From assembly GCA_002337605.1 (NCBI GenBank), contig DDGL01000003.1, positions 1,063-65,062 of the forward strand: a stretch of DNA of 64,000 nt, in the 5' to 3' direction. Each line of letters starts with the position of its first letter. The stretch's first letter is position 1. This DNA is from Flavobacteriaceae bacterium UBA1903. Its GTDB lineage: Bacteria > Bacteroidota > Bacteroidia > Flavobacteriales > Flavobacteriaceae. This document shows, in pieces, positions 34,479-43,694 of the stretch. The notes under the pieces are model-generated. The model ran no database searches. It was not told the origin of the DNA and worked only from the letters and a program-made list of their open reading frames with translations. Position numbers and translations under genes: made by a program.

Positions 34479-35852
34479 CTACCGCTTCACCATCTGCTCC
34501 GTAACCTGCAAACCACTTTTAGTAGTAATTTTCACAAAATACAATCCGGAAGATAGTGTCGTAACATCCAGAACGGTTTGCTTTGTAGCTTCCTTCTGAA
34601 ACAATAATTTTCCTGTATTGTTGTAAACTGATAGTTTAAAATCGCCCAGATTGGTTTCAATCATTGTAGAAGTTGTTACAGGATTAGGGAACATAGAAAC
34701 GAAAGGTGTTGTGCTTTGTTTAGCAATACCCAGGGTACCGCCAATTATTTCAATAGAACCGTCCGGGTCAAAAGGATTGGACCATTTTTCGTTTGTATAG
34801 ATATCCTGCCCTGTTAATGTTTCTAAAAAGGCTACGAGTTCTAGTTTTTCAGTTTCGGTAAGGTTCAGTTGCTGGGGGTTGCCATCGGAGTCTGTTAACC
34901 TTGTATCTAAATTGGTATTCGCAGGGTTATTGGGAATAGCGTTATAATGATTTACAACTTCTAAAAGACTTGTAAAACTACCATCATGCATTAACGGGCC
35001 GTTTAGAGTTCCATCGGGGTTCACAAGATCTCTAAGAGATGGCGGATGGGTAACGGTGAGATCTATTTCACCGGGCATTCCAGCCACAGTAATTACCCCG
35101 TTATTTTGGGAATGTATCGTGATGGAAAACTCGGGAGGAATATGGCAATTAACGCAACCACTGCTTATGAACAAATCCTTACCTCTATTTTCCTGTGTTG
35201 TAAAATTTGGAAAGGGTTCACCCGAATGATTTACCTGCTCCAAACCTTCATCAAACCTGGAATCGAAAGATTGTATGCTTCTTATAAATTGCGCCAGGGC
35301 CAATTGCATACGCGTTTCAGTAATTTCAGAATCCCCGAAAGCAAAATTAAAAAGTGTGTTGTAATAGGCTGTGTTTTCTAAATTATCAATAAGATCCTCT
35401 ATGCCTGGGCTTCCATTCGTGCCCGAAAATCCCATTTCTACGTGATCCTGTATAGGCAGTGTAGTTTGTGCTTCGAGTGTTGCAGCTCGTTCATCCCAGA
35501 AGAAATGTCCTTCGCGTGTAAATCTTGGATTTACAAGTCGCATTGCGTGTCGTGGCGTGATCCCGTTCACACCGATACTCTGTACATTTGGATCTCCAAA
35601 AGCACGGGATTGTAAATGGCAGCTTGCGCAGGCTATAGTGCCATCGCTGGATAGGTTTTTATCATAAAATAACACTCTACCTAAAGTTGCTGCTTTATCT
35701 GTTATAGGGTTTCCGTTTGTATTGTCATTTGAAATATAGTCCGGAATATCCTGGTTCGCATAATTAAACAAATTATCCAGATCTACCGTAGCGCTCATGA
35801 GTATCCAACCAAAAGCGATAATGACCATTATGTTTAGTAATTTATTTTTCAT
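34479..35852 (-). CDS. Di-haem cytochrome c peroxidase-like protein with T9SS tail
   Basis: A 457-residue secreted protein. After a signal segment it has two haem c sites, CASCH near residue 75 and CVNCH near residue 230, spaced as in the MauG/CcpA di-haem peroxidases, with the conserved RHAMRLVNPRF, FWDERAATLEAQ and PSLRDLVNPDGTL stretches. The last ~75 residues are a type IX secretion sorting domain (MFPNPVTTSTMIE...GLYFVKITTKSG...MVKR). It is probably released or attached at the cell surface and reduces peroxide or oxidises a substrate. Standalone, between the TonB operon and comM. Confidence 0.92.
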   Translation of the reverse strand: MKNKLLNIMVIIAFGWILMSATVDLDNLFNYANQDIPDYISNDNTNGNPITDKAATLGRVLFYDKNLSSDGTIACASCHLQSRAFGDPNVQSIGVNGITPRHAMRLVNPRFTREGHFFWDERAATLEAQTTLPIQDHVEMGFSGTNGSPGIEDLIDNLENTAYYNTLFNFAFGDSEITETRMQLALAQFIRSIQSFDSRFDEGLEQVNHSGEPFPNFTTQENRGKDLFISSGCVNCHIPPEFSITIHSQNNGVITVAGMPGEIDLTVTHPPSLRDLVNPDGTLNGPLMHDGSFTSLLEVVNHYNAIPNNPANTNLDTRLTDSDGNPQQLNLTETEKLELVAFLETLTGQDIYTNEKWSNPFDPDGSIEIIGGTLGIAKQSTTPFVSMFPNPVTTSTMIETNLGDFKLSVYNNTGKLLFQKEATKQTVLDVTTLSSGLYFVKITTKSGLQVTEQMVKR

Positions 35853-36045
35853 AAGAAGATTTCCCCGGATAAAAAGACGATTTCAATATAGCACTTTTAA
35901 TACAGCTATAAAATAAAAGTATGTTTAAGGTAACCTGCCTGGCATAAGTACTCATAACAGGGGTAATAAGAAACCTTTATCTGAACAAAGCATCTCAACC
36001 TCCTTGGATATAAACCTCAAAATAAGTGGAACAGTCAAAAGCCTT

Positions 36046-37590
36046 CTACCCAAACCATCCATCCCGATCCAGAGAGCGATACTGAATCGCTTCTGAAATA
36101 TGATTCCCTGTAATGTGTTCCGAAGCATCCAGATCTGCTATCGTTCTGGATACTTTTAAAATACGGTCGTAGGCTCTTGCTGAAAGATGTAAACGTTCCA
36201 TCGCAGTCTTTAATAGTTGTAGTGAGGCTTCCTCTAATTTACAATACTTCCGAATTTGCCGAACACCCATTTGTGCATTGTAGTGGATATTTTCAAAATC
36301 CGTAAAGCGATCAGTTTGTCTCTTGCGGGCTTTGGTAACACGTTCGCGTATCACAATACTCGATTCGCCTTTACGGTCTTCACTTAGTTTATCGAAGGGT
36401 ACTGGAGTGACTTCTATGTGAATGTCTATCCTATCCAGTAACGGTCCTGAAACCTTGCCTAAATAACGTTGCATTTCGGCCGGAGAGGAGGTCATAGGTG
36501 CATCAGGGTCATTAAAATAGCCGCTGGGGCTCGGGTTCATACTAGCGACCAGCATAAAACTACTGGGGTAGGTTACTGTAAACCTGGCACGAGAAATGGT
36601 CACATTCCTGTCTTCTAAAGGCTGCCGCATGACTTCGAGTACGCCTCGTTTAAATTCCGGGAGTTCATCCAGAAATAAAACCCCGTTATGTGCCAAGGAT
36701 ATTTCGCCGGGTTGTGGGTATTGACCCCCTCCAACGAGTGCAACATCGCTAATTGTGTGATGCGGACTTCTAAACGGGCGTGCTGTCATGATACCACTCC
36801 CTCTGTCTTTGGTTCTTCCTGCTACACTGTGAATTTTTGTAGTTTCCAAGGCTTCCGATAAACTTAGTGGCGGCAGGATACTTGGCAAACGTTTGGCCAG
36901 CATGGTTTTTCCACTTCCTGGCGGACCTATTAAAATAATATTATGCCCCCCTGCTGCGGCAATTTCCATGCAACGTTTAATGCTTTCCTGCCCTTTCACA
37001 TCACTAAAATCAAATTCCGGATTTTGAAGGTGTTCATAGAATTCGGCTTCCATGTCTACTTTAGTTGTTTCCAGTGGAATTTCAGCATTAAAAAAATCGA
37101 TCACTTGTTTCATATTTGAAACTCCAAATACTTCCAAACCTTCTACGATGGCAGCTTCTTTGGCATTTTGTTCCGGCAGTATAAACCCTTTAAAGCCTTC
37201 TTCTTTAGCATTAATGGCAATAGGCAAGGCACCCCGAATGGGTTGCAGCGAACCGTCCAGAGAAAGTTCGCCCATAATAATATATTCGGAAAGAGGTTGT
37301 TGTTCTTTAATCTGTCCTGTAGAAACAAGAATTCCCATAGCCAGCGTAAGATCGTACGCAGATCCTTCCTTTCGCATATCGGCCGGAGCCATGTTTAAGG
37401 TAATTTTTTTACCCGGAATTTTATAGCCATTATTTTGTAATGCAGCGGCAATCCTGTAATTACTTTCCTTAATAGCGTTGTCTGGTAAACCTACTAAGTG
37501 GTAGCCAACACCTATATCTGTATTTACCTCTACTGTGATGGTGGTTGCTTCCACACCAAATACAGCACTCCCATATACTTTTGTAAGCAT
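36046..37590 (-). CDS. comM: YifB/ComM Mg-chelatase-like AAA+ ATPase
   Basis: A 514-residue ATPase. The N-terminal Lon-substrate-like domain (1-170; VEVNTDIGVGYHLVGLPDNAIKESNYRI) precedes an AAA+ core with Walker A GPPGSGKT (about residue 222), Walker B FLDELPEF and a sensor/arginine-finger region, then the Mg-chelatase C-terminal domain (RAYDRILKVSRTIADLD). ComM helicases promote branch migration of recombination intermediates in natural transformation. Length and domain order are typical. Monocistronic. Confidence 0.93.
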   Translation of the reverse strand: MLTKVYGSAVFGVEATTITVEVNTDIGVGYHLVGLPDNAIKESNYRIAAALQNNGYKIPGKKITLNMAPADMRKEGSAYDLTLAMGILVSTGQIKEQQPLSEYIIMGELSLDGSLQPIRGALPIAINAKEEGFKGFILPEQNAKEAAIVEGLEVFGVSNMKQVIDFFNAEIPLETTKVDMEAEFYEHLQNPEFDFSDVKGQESIKRCMEIAAAGGHNIILIGPPGSGKTMLAKRLPSILPPLSLSEALETTKIHSVAGRTKDRGSGIMTARPFRSPHHTISDVALVGGGQYPQPGEISLAHNGVLFLDELPEFKRGVLEVMRQPLEDRNVTISRARFTVTYPSSFMLVASMNPSPSGYFNDPDAPMTSSPAEMQRYLGKVSGPLLDRIDIHIEVTPVPFDKLSEDRKGESSIVIRERVTKARKRQTDRFTDFENIHYNAQMGVRQIRKYCKLEEASLQLLKTAMERLHLSARAYDRILKVSRTIADLDASEHITGNHISEAIQYRSLDRDGWFG

Positions 37591-37805
37591 AGTACTGAAA
37601 TTTTAAAATGTAAAGGGAGTTGTGTTATGTAGGGAAAGATACGAAAAATTAAAATTCCTTATTTCAGATTTCTGGTTTCTGGTTTTTTGTTAATAACTGT
37701 AAACCAAAATGAGTAAAACATATTTTCGTTTCTCTACTTTCGTATTTCTACCTTTTACTTTCTTGTTCCTATTCTCTAATTAGTTTTATTAAAATTAGAA
37801 ACCTA

Positions 37806-38471
37806 TTATTCCACCTCAAAAGGAGGAACCAATCCATTTTGAAGGGCAAATATTACCAGGCCAGCAATGTTTTTAACTCCTGTTTTCATCAAAATATTCT
37901 TTCGATGTACTTCTACGGTCCGTGGACTAATGTGTAAGCTGTCGGCAATCTCAGAAGTAATGTATTGCTTGCAAATAAGAGTAAGCACTTCGGACTCCCG
38001 GTCGGTTAGGAAGTCGGCATCGTATGCAGTTTTATTGCCATCGGGAGTGAGGTTTTTTTTGTTCAGAATTTCCATAACGTGGTTATCATAATAAAAACCA
38101 TTATGGAATACTTGTTTTACGGTATGTAACATTTGTGAAGGTGCCGAATTTTTTACCAAATAAGCACTCGCTCCCACGCTAATCATATTTCGGATAAAGG
38201 GCTTTGTGTTATACGTGGTTAAGGCGATCACACCAATTTCAGGATACAACTTCCGTAACACTTTGGTCACCTCTACCCCATTGAGCTCCGGCATTTTAAT
38301 ATCGGTCACTACAATGTCTGGCATTGTTTTCTTGTTTTCAAGATAGTCCAGTAATTGTTGTCCGTTTTCTGCCTGGTAAATAATTTCAATTTCTGGATCA
38401 CGGGAGAGGATAAGTGCAATTCCGGCGCGAAAAAGCTCTTCATCATCTGCCAGGACAACTTTTATAGTCAA
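37806..38471 (-). CDS. LuxR/NarL-type response regulator (locus B)
   Basis: A 221-residue regulator with receiver domain (D9-D10, phospho-acceptor Asp57 in VVTDIKMP, LTTYN, YLVKNS) and LuxR-type helix-turn-helix (CKQYITSEIADSLHISPRTVEVHRKNILMKTGVK). It lies 15 bases after its kinase. Gene order and type match the regulator of locus A, but the HTH sequence differs, so the targets are probably different. Confidence 0.92.
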   Translation of the reverse strand: MTIKVVLADDEELFRAGIALILSRDPEIEIIYQAENGQQLLDYLENKKTMPDIVVTDIKMPELNGVEVTKVLRKLYPEIGVIALTTYNTKPFIRNMISVGASAYLVKNSAPSQMLHTVKQVFHNGFYYDNHVMEILNKKNLTPDGNKTAYDADFLTDRESEVLTLICKQYITSEIADSLHISPRTVEVHRKNILMKTGVKNIAGLVIFALQNGLVPPFEVE

Positions 38472-38486
38472 AATAGTAGTTTTTGG

Positions 38487-39287
38487 TTAGTTTAATTGTT
38501 TTACCAGGTCTAAGGACATTCCGTTTTGCGGCTGGGATTGTAGTGTCATGGTGGCACCTATAATGGCGGCACGGTTTTCTACACCCCCCAATCCTAATCC
38601 TTTGGCTTTCTTACCTTCGGCCAGTTCAAAACCATTTCCATCGTCTTGGTACTGTAAATGTACGGTGTTTTGAGTAGACTCCAAGGAGAGGGTTACAGTT
38701 TTAGCATCTGCATATTTTACAGTATTATTCAAAAGCTCCTGCACGATCCTGAAAAGGTGCAACTCGTGATCTTTGGGCAGGGTCTCTTCCTCATAGTTAA
38801 ACGACGCCTGCACTTGAAATTTTCTGGTAGCCTCTACCTGATCACATAACTCTTCCAGGGCTGCTTCCAAACCAAATTTCTCCAAAGAAGGCGGCAACAA
38901 ATCATGTGCAATACGGCGAGAACTTTCCAGTACCGTGGTTGTAATATCCACAATTTTTTTTCCCAAGGCATTGGCCTCTGCTACACTAATATGTTCTTCT
39001 TTTACTAAGCTCGCATTAAGTGAAACAATATTGAGCTTACTGCTTATATCGTCATGCAGATCCTGAGCAATACGTTTACGCTCCGCCTCTTGGGTTAGCA
39101 AGGACGTTTGCAACATTTCTTTTTGATGCTGAATTTGTAAGGTTGCTTTTTCGAGTTCTGTTTTTACAATTTTTTTACGGGAAAGGTAGAAAAACAGAAT
39201 GATAGCAGCACTCATTAAAACCAATAAGGAAATTCCTATAAGAATAATAGGGATGATTTGGATTTCGTCGGCCAGGTTGTTTTGCAT
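38487..39287 (-). CDS. Sensor histidine kinase, NarL-partner type (locus B)
   Basis: A 266-residue kinase with one membrane helix (about 11-35), a coiled coil, HisKA_3 box with His78 (AQDLHDDISSKL) and a HATPase_c domain (LHLFRIVQELLNN, DDGNGF, GLGLGGVENRAAIIGA). It has no periplasmic sensor, so input must come from the membrane proteins encoded just upstream. It is paralogous to the kinase at 15280-16071 and lies 18 bases after the second membrane protein gene. Confidence 0.92.
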   Translation of the reverse strand: MQNNLADEIQIIPIILIGISLLVLMSAAIILFFYLSRKKIVKTELEKATLQIQHQKEMLQTSLLTQEAERKRIAQDLHDDISSKLNIVSLNASLVKEEHISVAEANALGKKIVDITTTVLESSRRIAHDLLPPSLEKFGLEAALEELCDQVEATRKFQVQASFNYEEETLPKDHELHLFRIVQELLNNTVKYADAKTVTLSLESTQNTVHLQYQDDGNGFELAEGKKAKGLGLGGVENRAAIIGATMTLQSQPQNGMSLDLVKQLN

Positions 39288-39305
39288 TGAGACGAAGATA
39301 GTAAT

Positions 39306-39947
39306 TTATGCATTGCTGACAGTATCCCTAGGTAATCTATAATTTTTGTACCATTCAATAAAAATTAAAATTTCAAATATAAAATATAATGTTTGATGCA
39401 ACCTATAAATATAGTCTTCCAATTTTCTATCGAAGTCCCATTCAAGAAAAAAATTAAAAGATGCGAAGTATAATATACTGGTAATTAAATAAAAAAGTAT
39501 TCCTGTATTAATGTAGAGAAACGCTCCTTGATACGTCAAGGATTTATAAAAATATAATAATGCATAAATGACCAAAATGGTCTGGGTAGTACTCATCCCA
39601 TAGGTGTTGAAAACAAAAAACATCTCTGGGTTAACTATATATTGTAGAGTTAAGCCTATCAAAGTCGCTCCTAATATCCAGAGAATCCATTTCTTTTGTA
39701 AAAGGGTATAATAAAATAAGGATAAAAAGATAAATTGACCAATAAAATAAAAATGAGACAAGAATAAATTGTTCCATTTATAAGTAGCGTACCAAGACAT
39801 CCAAATCTGGATTATTGCTACCAATACGAGATAGCTCGCAAAGAATTTATATGCTTTTCCTCTTTGTTTAAAATAGCGCATATACAAGACAGCCAATACT
39901 ACAGATAAGACAATTAACAATTTTGAAAAAATATCCCCTACGCTCAT
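39306..39947 (-). CDS. Polytopic membrane protein 2 of locus B
   Basis: A 213-residue protein with about seven helices and no known family. Shares with its neighbour the blocks NNLFLSHFYFIGQFIFLSLFYYTLL, a T-Q-(S/T)-I-(L/I)-VIYA segment, a LVNTG/INTGIL turn and a C-terminal FEILIFIEWYKNYR, so the two are tandem duplicates. Conserved polar residues inside helices (NN, GQF, NTG) could bind a ligand or form a channel. Situated between membrane protein 1 and the kinase. Confidence 0.75.
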   Translation of the reverse strand: MSVGDIFSKLLIVLSVVLAVLYMRYFKQRGKAYKFFASYLVLVAIIQIWMSWYATYKWNNLFLSHFYFIGQFIFLSLFYYTLLQKKWILWILGATLIGLTLQYIVNPEMFFVFNTYGMSTTQTILVIYALLYFYKSLTYQGAFLYINTGILFYLITSILYFASFNFFLEWDFDRKLEDYIYRLHQTLYFIFEILIFIEWYKNYRLPRDTVSNA

Positions 39948-39980
39948 GGTTCAGAACTTATGCAACAGTAAAAAGAAATG

Positions 39981-40616
39981 TTATTGATTTTTATAAGGTT
40001 GTGACCGATAATTACGGTACCACTCTACAAATATTAAAATCATAAAAATTAAATAGAGAAATTCATTTACCAAACCAATATTTCTATGAGTTTCCTTTGG
40101 AAGGTTTAAGCTTAACAATAGATTCCCAGATGCAAAAAATAATATACTGGCTAAGAAATAAAGAAGAACTCCCGTGTTTACAAGTAGAAATATAGAATTA
40201 CCAGATAATGACTTATAATAGTAAAAAACTGCATAAATTACAATGATACTCTGGGTAATACTAACTCCTAAGCTATTAAAATTTGTGAAACTCGAAGGAC
40301 TATAAATATATTGGAGCAATAGCCCAAGTAGGGTAAGTGCAGTAGTTATCCAAATCCATTTAGCTTTCAGCAAACTAATATAAAATGCAGACATAAATAT
40401 GAACTGTCCTATAAAGTAATATGAAAATAAAAAAAGATTGTTAATCTTATAAAAAGCATGTACAGATAAAATAATCTGAATAATTGCAATATACGTTAAA
40501 TAGAGAGTGAATATTTTATAGGCTTTACTCTCACGAATAAAACCTATAAAATAAATACACGGTAGTATAATCGCAATAACTACGAGTACATTATCTAAGT
40601 ATGGTAAAAACTCCAA
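39981..40616 (-). CDS. Polytopic membrane protein 1 of locus B
   Basis: A 211-residue membrane protein, about seven helices, duplicated as the next gene downstream (33 bases away). Conserved blocks are NNLFLFSYYFIGQFIFMSAFYISLL, TQSIIVIYAVFYYYKSL and IFVEWYRNYR. Only five bases separate it from the small-protein gene upstream. The single membrane protein of locus A has the same size and position. Inferred to feed a signal to the sensorless kinase. Confidence 0.75.
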   Translation of the reverse strand: MEFLPYLDNVLVVIAIILPCIYFIGFIRESKAYKIFTLYLTYIAIIQIILSVHAFYKINNLFLFSYYFIGQFIFMSAFYISLLKAKWIWITTALTLLGLLLQYIYSPSSFTNFNSLGVSITQSIIVIYAVFYYYKSLSGNSIFLLVNTGVLLYFLASILFFASGNLLLSLNLPKETHRNIGLVNEFLYLIFMILIFVEWYRNYRSQPYKNQ

Positions 40617-40621
40617 ATAAA

Positions 40622-40996
40622 TTAATTTAATTCACTAGAATCATCACATTTTGGAGGGCATCGTTTCGTAAAATCCCAAATACTATTAGTATTTCCTTCT
40701 GCATCATCAGCATTTTCAGGGAGCATGTCCCGATACACACCACTTTTATCTTTTTGGGTTCCTACAAGTATTAATTTTTCTTCATTCGTATCTGCATTCA
40801 CGCCTAAATAAGCTCGTACACAGGCATCGTCTCCTGGGTTAGCACCCATCTCTTCCAATACGCCCTGTAGGTCCTGTATTGGTATTAAGAAGGCGTTTAG
40901 CTCATTGTGTTTATTATAGTCACTCTCTACAGAACGCCATTCCTGGGTCCATATTTGCGCAGTTGCTAAGCTAATTTTTTTGTCTTGTTCACTCAT
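40622..40996 (-). CDS. Small soluble protein of locus B, unknown family
   Basis: A 124-residue cytosolic protein, paralogue of the 118-residue protein of locus A (16764-17120). Both share an initial helix rich in Ala and Trp, an LxxVLE-type helix, a strand containing VR(I/A)-(H/Y)-hydrophobic then a Asn/Asp-Glu turn, and a T-x-K stretch (VGTQKDKSG here, APTKGTTAN there). Two Cys near the end (KRCPPKCDD) are specific to this copy. First gene of the locus. No enzymatic motif was seen. Confidence 0.72.
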   Translation of the reverse strand: MSEQDKKISLATAQIWTQEWRSVESDYNKHNELNAFLIPIQDLQGVLEEMGANPGDDACVRAYLGVNADTNEEKLILVGTQKDKSGVYRDMLPENADDAEGNTNSIWDFTKRCPPKCDDSSELN

Positions 40997-41084
40997 AATT
41001 GTTTGTTATTTATGGTTAATTAGTTAAAAGGATTCCTGGTTTTTTTACTTCCTGGTTCCCGTAGTACTGAATTTTTAAAAATAG

Positions 41085-41113
41085 AAAAACCTTCGCGTTG
41101 AGCGAAGGTTTTT
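41085..41113 (-). terminator. Terminator of the S8 peptidase gene
   Basis: A perfect 12-bp stem, AAAAACCTTCGC (41085-41096) with 41102-41113, over the loop GTTGA. On the minus strand it ends in five T's, about 20 bases after the peptidase stop codon. It works equally for the opposite strand. Confidence 0.85.
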
Positions 41114-41135
41114 CGGTTAAATTATGATCGTAAAC

Positions 41136-43601
41136 TTATTTTTTCACTATCTGTATTACAGCGGTAGCGTTTTCAGATTGAACACGAATAAAATAGTTTC
41201 CTGCAGCTAAGGCAGAAAGGTCTACTTGTGTTTGTGAAGCACCTACCTCCTGGCTAAGCAACGTTTGTCCAAGGATGTTTACTACATCTAAGGAAACCAT
41301 TTGTGTTGCCGCAGTAACGTTTAACACGTTTGAGGTTGGATTAGGATATACAACTAAACCGTCTAAGGTGTTTTCGTTTATACCTAAAACCTCATCTCTT
41401 GTTGTGAAGCTAAAAACATCAGAGTTTTCACCTTCTCCACATACGTTAGTTCCTCTCACTCTCCAGAAATACTCAGTTGCAAAGCCTAAACCATTTACAA
41501 CTGTACTTGTGTTTTCGGTAGTTGCTGTTTCTACAATAGTACCAAAAGCTTCATCTGTTGCGAGTTCAAATACATATTCAATAGAAGGCTCTAAAAGCGC
41601 TTCCCAGTCAAAACCTCTATCAATGTTTATATCGGTTGCTTCATCTACAGGTGAAACTAGAGTTACCGGGTCTAGATCTATTGAAATAATTTCTAAGCCA
41701 AGCGTTATAGCGTTTGTAGCTGTTGCTGAAGTACCCGTAACTGTCATAAAGTATTCTCCTGGTGCAGCATTGTCAAGTCCTGTAAGATTAAGGGTAATTT
41801 GTCCATCATCATCCAATGTAGTTGGAGTAACGGTCCCAACAGCTCCAGTCGGAACACCTGACACAGTAAATGTTACCGTTTCAGAAAATGTATCAATAAA
41901 TTCTACATCCATAGCGTAACTAGCAGTAGTTTCATCATTACAAATTTCCTGATTGTTTTCGTTTGTTGTAATGGTAAAGTCGTTTACAATACCAGTAACA
42001 ATTAATGAAAATGATTGTACCGCATTCGTTAAAGTACCTTTGTGAGTTACCTCAATTAAGTAATTTCCTGTGGCACCACCTACTTCAATCTTTTCAATAT
42101 TATCTACAATATTGTCTCCTGTGGTTGCAGCAGCATTAAAGTCTGAAGGATCCAGCTTCCAAGGCATAAATGTAGTTCCACCTCCTACTTCAGTAACACG
42201 AAGGTCCAGGTCGTTAACTAATGCTGGAATAAAAGCATCTTCTACACCTGCCGGAGGAACAGTACCTGCAGGGTCTGTCCACGTAATAGAAGTTATTAAG
42301 TCGTTGATATCATCTGATTTTACCTCAAGGGTGTACGTTTCACCTTGTGCAAGTACGATGTCTCTCATTTCAGACTGATTGCCTCTATCGGTGATTACCT
42401 GTGCAGCTCTTTCAGTATTTAATAATCCCCAACCAAAACGGTAATCTGGTCCCGGGTTATTTCCAGCTTCATCAACAGTGTGTAATGCCAAGCCTCTTAA
42501 CATAGAGCTTAACATAAAAACACCATTCAAATCATTATAGTGTTGCTGTAGTAAGATAAGGCTTCCAGATGTGTTTGGTGTAGCCATAGAAGTACCACTA
42601 AAGTTAGCATACGATGAATTGTTCCCTCCAGTAGAAGAAAGCATGTTAACTCCTTTTGCCGAAATATCTGGCTTTACTCTACCATCATCTGTAGGTCCCC
42701 AGCTACTAAAGCTAGACATAACCACACTTGATGGTCCTGTATAATTTAATACTTCGTTTACAGCAGCACAAATTAGTGTGTTTTTAGCAACACTCTTATC
42801 TGTTAAATAGTCATATCCACCATCCCCTGTATTTGCTCCGGACTGGCGATCGTTTCCAGCTGAACAAACGGGTAAATAATGTGGTGCATTATACACTATC
42901 TCATCCATATCTCTGGCATTCGAGTCATAATACCCTAGGTACCATAGTGGTACTCCGTCTGCTGGTATTCCATAGGAGTGGTTTGAAACCAACAAGCCTG
43001 TAGCTGCTGCTGCAGTCATTTCGGCTTCATCATTACTAAAACTATGAGCTAACAATGTAGCCATTGGCGCCATTCCTTTTGCATTACCTGAAAAAACATC
43101 GCCAGTACCAATCATGGTACCTGCTACGTGTGTTGAGTGGCTACTAATATCAGTAGCGCCGTCTACCTGAGTAGCACGACCTCCAATAAGCTCGTGAGTT
43201 TCACGAACACGGCCACCATCCCAGACACCACCAACCATATCTTCACCGTTAAGGTCTAGACCAGCACCACCGCCGGTATGTACTTTATCTGTACGGGTAG
43301 TGATCGCTCCTTGTGGGTTTTCTGTAGCGTAATAGATAGGCTCTCCAGAAGGAAATACGCCAACTAATTCTGCCTGGCCACCATTTTCTATCTCAATAAA
43401 TTCTTCCCATCCATTGATACTTGCCAACACCAGAGCTTCCTCTTTTTCAGCAGCAAATTGAGCAGCAAATTGAGTTTCTAATTGTCTTAGCGCATCTAAG
43501 TCGTAATTACTTGTAATTTTAGCTCGCTCAGCATCTGTTTGCGCAAACCCGAAGGCAACGAAAAACAGGAAAAGAAGCGACAATACGTTATTTTTCTTCA
43601 T
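41136..43601 (-). CDS. Secreted subtilisin-like (S8) peptidase with T9SS tail
   Basis: An 821-residue protease. Signal peptide (1-20); N-terminal region; S8 catalytic domain with Asp in VGGVWDGG, His in HSTHVAGTMIGTG and Ser in FSGTSMATPNTSGS; a beta-sandwich region, an Fn3-like segment (EYVFELATDEAF...EYFWRVRGTNVCGEG) and a C-terminal type IX sorting domain (VYPNPTSNVLNV...AAGNYFIRVQ...QIVKK). It is exported by T9SS and probably degrades extracellular protein. Monocistronic with a strong terminator. Confidence 0.94.
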   Translation of the reverse strand: MKKNNVLSLLFLFFVAFGFAQTDAERAKITSNYDLDALRQLETQFAAQFAAEKEEALVLASINGWEEFIEIENGGQAELVGVFPSGEPIYYATENPQGAITTRTDKVHTGGGAGLDLNGEDMVGGVWDGGRVRETHELIGGRATQVDGATDISSHSTHVAGTMIGTGDVFSGNAKGMAPMATLLAHSFSNDEAEMTAAAATGLLVSNHSYGIPADGVPLWYLGYYDSNARDMDEIVYNAPHYLPVCSAGNDRQSGANTGDGGYDYLTDKSVAKNTLICAAVNEVLNYTGPSSVVMSSFSSWGPTDDGRVKPDISAKGVNMLSSTGGNNSSYANFSGTSMATPNTSGSLILLQQHYNDLNGVFMLSSMLRGLALHTVDEAGNNPGPDYRFGWGLLNTERAAQVITDRGNQSEMRDIVLAQGETYTLEVKSDDINDLITSITWTDPAGTVPPAGVEDAFIPALVNDLDLRVTEVGGGTTFMPWKLDPSDFNAAATTGDNIVDNIEKIEVGGATGNYLIEVTHKGTLTNAVQSFSLIVTGIVNDFTITTNENNQEICNDETTASYAMDVEFIDTFSETVTFTVSGVPTGAVGTVTPTTLDDDGQITLNLTGLDNAAPGEYFMTVTGTSATATNAITLGLEIISIDLDPVTLVSPVDEATDINIDRGFDWEALLEPSIEYVFELATDEAFGTIVETATTENTSTVVNGLGFATEYFWRVRGTNVCGEGENSDVFSFTTRDEVLGINENTLDGLVVYPNPTSNVLNVTAATQMVSLDVVNILGQTLLSQEVGASQTQVDLSALAAGNYFIRVQSENATAVIQIVKK

Positions 43602-43694
43602 AATCTTTTTTTTAAATAAAGTGAATTACAATAATATTAAAGAAATCCTACTTTTGAAAGTAAAATCCTGTATTTTTATCAAATAATCAGTACT

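Noticed and set aside
37806..39287. Locus B kinase and regulator as a part of the ComM competence region
   Set aside because: Separated by over 200 bases from comM with no shared transcript signs; their order and homology match locus A instead.
41275..41919. 214-codon open frame opposite the S8 peptidase
   Set aside because: Antisense shadow; Val/Ser/Thr-rich with no domain, while the peptidase frame carries a full triad and a sorting tail.
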